In this document: piece after piece, positions 61,517 to 64,000 of the stretch | Position numbering within the stretch: the first letter of the stretch is position 1 | Layout of the letters: every line of letters begins with the position of its first letter | From: Gemmatimonadota bacterium | GTDB lineage: Bacteria > Latescibacterota > UBA2968 | Direction of reading: 5' to 3' | Assembly: GCA_026705765.1 (NCBI GenBank) | Contig: JAPPAB010000007.1 | Location: 1-64,000, forward strand | DNA length: 64,000 nucleotides | Program-made: the position numbers and the translations under genes | The notes under the pieces: generated by a model | The model's input: the letters and a program-made list of their open reading frames with translations, nothing else | Told to the model about the DNA's origin: nothing | Databases searched by the model: none

Positions 61517-62626
61517 CTATAATTCCCTAACGAGTTCGGTGCATACCAGATCGGCGAGCAGGAGACCCTGTCGCGTCAGGCGGATGCGATTATCAATTTG
61601 TTCCAGCAAATGCTGATTTACCATCGCGATGTACTGCTTGTGGATTTTTGGATGGCTCAAAAAATCTGCGCGAAGCCCCCTGCGTTGGCGCAATCCAAGC
61701 ATAACGCGCTCCAGCAGGTGCTGTGTCGGCGTGAGTTGTTCTTCTCTTTCCACTGCATATCCGGTTGCCTCAATGCGCTGCATATAAGTTTTGAGACCCC
61801 GCACATTCCAGGATCGGCAATTGCCGATATATGAATGCGCTGATAAACCAACGCCCAGATAGGGGCGATCATGCCAATAGTTGAGATTGTGACGCGACGC
61901 AAATCCCGGTCGGGCGAAATTGGAAATTTCGTAATGTGTGTATCCAGCAACCTCGAGTTGGTCAATAGCATACATATACATCTCCGCCTGATCGGTTTCA
62001 GGCGGCACATCCAGTTGTCCCTTTTGAAAGCGACGCGCAAAATTGGTTTGGGGTTCAATCGTGAGACCATACACCGAGATATGCTCAGGACACAGTTCAA
62101 TAGCTCGCTGAAGACTCTTTATCCATTCTTCAGGCGTCTGCCCAGGCGCACCGTACATAAGGTCGATGCTTATGTTCTTAAACCCCACATCCCGGGCGGC
62201 TTTAAACGCGTCTATCGCATCTGAAGTCGTGTGAAATCGACCGAGTGCTTTGAGTGCGCGATCTGTAAATGCCTGTACACCCAGACTCAAGCGGTTTACA
62301 CCATATTCGTATAACTTTTCAAAGTGTTTGTGATCATTGGGATTGGCCTCTGCCGTAATCTCTGCATCGAGAGCGACCATTTTTTTCGCTTTTTTCAAGA
62401 TCCGATTCAATTGTCCAGGCGGTATTGCCGAGGGCGTGCCTCCTCCGAAGTATAGCGTATTGAACACGGGCGGCGCGCTGAGGGATTGTATGCGATTTTG
62501 CATCTCGACAATCACCGCATCCGTATAGCGTTTGGCCATGTGATTCTTGCCCACAACAAATGCAAAATCGCAATACGGGCAGCGCGAGTGACAAAATGGG
62601 ATATGAATGTAAAGACCGAGGTACAT
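61517..62626 (-). CDS. hemW: Radical SAM haem chaperone HemW (HemN-like)
   Basis: A 369-residue radical SAM protein. The iron-sulfur motif is CHSRCPYC (C-x3-C-x2-C) after GLYIHIPF. GGGTPSAIPP, SLGVQAFTDRALKALGR, ISIDLMYGAPGQTPEEW and the HemN_C domain (YTHYEISNFARPGFASRHN) all match HemW. HemW delivers haem and lacks the extra motif of true HemN coproporphyrinogen oxidase, which is not seen here. ATG at 62626 follows GGAG by 8 nt; GTG at 62635 overlapping the lepB stop is a possible alternative. Part of the lepA-lepB-hemW-thrB series. Confidence 0.9.
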   Translation of the reverse strand: MYLGLYIHIPFCHSRCPYCDFAFVVGKNHMAKRYTDAVIVEMQNRIQSLSAPPVFNTLYFGGGTPSAIPPGQLNRILKKAKKMVALDAEITAEANPNDHKHFEKLYEYGVNRLSLGVQAFTDRALKALGRFHTTSDAIDAFKAARDVGFKNISIDLMYGAPGQTPEEWIKSLQRAIELCPEHISVYGLTIEPQTNFARRFQKGQLDVPPETDQAEMYMYAIDQLEVAGYTHYEISNFARPGFASRHNLNYWHDRPYLGVGLSAHSYIGNCRSWNVRGLKTYMQRIEATGYAVEREEQLTPTQHLLERVMLGLRQRRGLRADFLSHPKIHKQYIAMVNQHLLEQIDNRIRLTRQGLLLADLVCTELVREL

Positions 62627-62631
62627 AACGT

Positions 62632-63321
62632 TCACTCCACAAGCATACCAATGCGCTGCCAGCGCACGCGCTCTGGGAAATGGAACAGATTATAGAAGGC
62701 AATACTGAGCAGAGAAGTTACGTCGCTATATGCGGGAACGCGATCATCTGGCGCCCAGGACCAGTAAAGGATAAATGCTTTCCCCCGAATGAGATCGCGC
62801 TTGAGAAAACCCCAGTATCGGCTGTCTTCACTGCTATCGCGGTTATCGCCCATCACGAAATAACAGTCTTCGGGCACAATTTTAGGCCCGTAGTTATCCC
62901 GTGTATTGGCCGCCGACCTCCGTTTGAGAATAACTGAATCGATATATTTGGCTTTGGACGGATCAATCGCGCGTTTGTCGTCAACATAAAGGATTTTATC
63001 TATTACTTCAACCTTCTGCCCGGGACCTGCAACAATGCGTTTGATAAAATCGCGGGACGGATCTCTGGGATACTGAAAAATGACGATATCGCCGAAAGCC
63101 GGTGAACGCCACGCAGGCAGACGAATATCAATAAGGGGAATGCGGGCGCCATAAATAAATTTGTTTGCCAGCAAAAAGTCTCCGACCAACAAAGTATTTT
63201 CCATCGATCCCGAAGGAATGCGAAATGCCTGCACGACAAATATGCGAATAAAAAGCGCGAGTGCAAACGCGAGTAAGATGGCTTTGATATATTCGATAGT
63301 CACGGATTTTTGGGGGGGCAT
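62632..63321 (-). CDS. lepB: Signal peptidase I
   Basis: A 229-residue inner-membrane serine peptidase that removes signal peptides. Membrane anchor around residues 10-30 (YIKAILLAFALALFIRIFVV); catalytic Ser in RIPSGSMENTLLVGD and catalytic Lys in RDFIKRIVAGPGQ; box E-type motif FVMGDNRDSSEDSRYWGF. These are complete. ATG at 63321 follows GAGGGG and lies 8 nt after the lepA stop, while the longer upstream reading is Arg-rich and lies in lepA. lepA-lepB adjacency is common in bacteria. Only one anchor helix, as in many non-enterobacterial enzymes. Confidence 0.93.
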   Translation of the reverse strand: MPPQKSVTIEYIKAILLAFALALFIRIFVVQAFRIPSGSMENTLLVGDFLLANKFIYGARIPLIDIRLPAWRSPAFGDIVIFQYPRDPSRDFIKRIVAGPGQKVEVIDKILYVDDKRAIDPSKAKYIDSVILKRRSAANTRDNYGPKIVPEDCYFVMGDNRDSSEDSRYWGFLKRDLIRGKAFILYWSWAPDDRVPAYSDVTSLLSIAFYNLFHFPERVRWQRIGMLVE

Positions 63322-63329
63322 TTTTCCCC

Positions 63330-64000
63330 TCACATTTCCATCTGCAAGACAGCGAGAAACGCCTCTTGAGGAATTTCTACTGCACCGACTTGTTTCATGC
63401 GCTTTTTGCCCTCCTTTTGACGCTCGAGGAGTTTGCGCTTGCGGGTAATATCGCCGCCATAACATTTGGCAGTAACATTCTTGCGGAAGGGACGCACGGT
63501 TTCACGCGAGATCACTTTGGCACCGATTGCCGCTTGAATAATGACTTCATAGAGTTGTCGCGGAATCAGTGCCTTGAGTTTCTGACACAACGCGCGCCCC
63601 CATTCATGGGCTTTGTCGCGGTGAACAATTGCAGAGAGTGCGTCTAAAGGTTCGCCATTGATGAGCAGGTCGAGTTTGACCAGATCCGTTGCCTGATGTT
63701 TTTTGTATTCGTAATCAAACGATGCATAACCGCGCGAGACCGATTTGAGACGGTCGTAGAAATCGAGTACAATTTCGGATAACGGCAGGTCGTAGCGCAA
63801 GAGGGCGCGGGTGGGATCGATATATTCGGTTGTCCGGTAATGTCCCCGACGGTCTTGTGCAATACGCATAATATTGCCCACATATTCAGAGGGCACCAGG
63901 ATTTGGGCATCGAGTATGGGTTCTGCAATATCCTCTATATGTCCCGCCGGAGGCATCTCAGCGGGATTTTGCACATTGATTTGCTCGCCGCTCGTCAAAC
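63330..64000 (-). CDS. lepA: Elongation factor 4 (LepA), C-terminal part (runs off right edge)
   Basis: The frame is open through the right edge; 223 residues are visible. [80 protein letters not shown] and the characteristic C-terminal domain ([43 protein letters not shown]) are all typical of LepA. The GTPase domain lies outside. LepA is a ribosomal back-translocase under stress. Ends with VLQMEM; lepB follows. First visible gene of the - strand housekeeping series. Confidence 0.95.
   Translation of the reverse strand, partial: LTSGEQINVQNPAEMPPAGHIEDIAEPILDAQILVPSEYVGNIMRIAQDRRGHYRTTEYIDPTRALLRYDLPLSEIVLDFYDRLKSVSRGYASFDYEYKKHQATDLVKLDLLINGEPLDALSAIVHRDKAHEWGRALCQKLKALIPRQLYEVIIQAAIGAKVISRETVRPFRKNVTAKCYGGDITRKRKLLERQKEGKKRMKQVGAVEIPQEAFLAVLQMEM

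Noticed and set aside
63322-63465. 48-residue N-terminal extension of signal peptidase I
   Set aside because: Lies within lepA, is Arg-rich and would precede the membrane anchor unnaturally; ATG 63321 has a ribosome site.
1-64000. CRISPR arrays, insertion sequences, tRNA and rRNA genes
   Set aside because: None found: there are no regularly spaced repeats, no transposase-like proteins, and no T-loop motif with matching acceptor stems.

Overview
The window reads as part of a diderm (Gram-negative-type) bacterial chromosome. It has a TonB-dependent receptor, several outer-membrane beta-barrels, LolA-like carriers, a capsule-export-type SLBB/Wzz pair and signal peptidase I. The density of sulfatases, phytanoyl-CoA and TauD dioxygenases, enolase-superfamily enzymes, Gfo/Idh/MocA oxidoreductases and tandem dipeptidases resembles uncultivated heterotrophs of Latescibacterota or Poribacteria type. 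That placement is an impression from gene content only; no rRNA is present to test it.

Layout. At 1-6.1 kb a TrmY-like tRNA methyltransferase runs off the left edge, followed by a + strand LolA-like/VanZ/sulfatase/DUF3604/sulfatase run. At 6.2-10.6 kb lies a tightly overlapping - strand operon (RND exporter, LolA-like carrier, outer-membrane beta-barrel), with a perfect 27-bp tandem repeat upstream. From 10.7-16.8 kb, all on the - strand, come an MpaB/Lcp-like protein, a peroxiredoxin-like gene interrupted by in-frame TGA, an EVE protein, a sulfatase and two tandem dipeptidases. At 17-24.7 kb are an adenosine deaminase, an AAA/DUF4143 ATPase, a PhyH dioxygenase, two tandem purple-acid-phosphatase-like genes and a dehydrogenase. 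At 24.9-33.1 kb, + strand, are a D-threonine-aldolase-like enzyme, a Tat-exported beta-helix protein, a creatininase-like hydrolase, a TonB receptor and a DapA-like lyase. At 33.2-40.7 kb, - strand, is a catabolic cluster (TauD, sulfatase, two enolase-superfamily enzymes, an unknown protein, a SAF-domain oxidoreductase) ending in a HicBA-like module. From 40.8-51.9 kb are purM, cinA, an ABC exporter pair, a TesA-like esterase, recD2, an alginate-export-type porin and a threonylcarbamoyl-AMP synthase. From 51.9 kb to the right edge is a long - strand series: lepA, lepB, hemW, thrB, SLBB and Wzz proteins, a MetE-like protein and a 1565-residue NHL/FG-GAP/dockerin-like protein.

Most notable: the gene at 12007-12600 (-) is an intact 197-codon peroxiredoxin-like frame, with a good ribosome binding site, in which an in-frame TGA (12459-12457) sits exactly at the redox cysteine position. 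A short stem-loop with apical loop AGTT lies 16 nt after the TGA. This is a strong selenoprotein candidate and would be annotated as a truncated 143-aa protein by default. Second, the only long gene-free stretch (47127-47698) holds a sigma70-like promoter, a folded ~142-nt RNA and a 17-bp terminator hairpin, then another strongly structured element with a possible pseudoknot. No tRNA, rRNA, CRISPR array or insertion sequence was seen.
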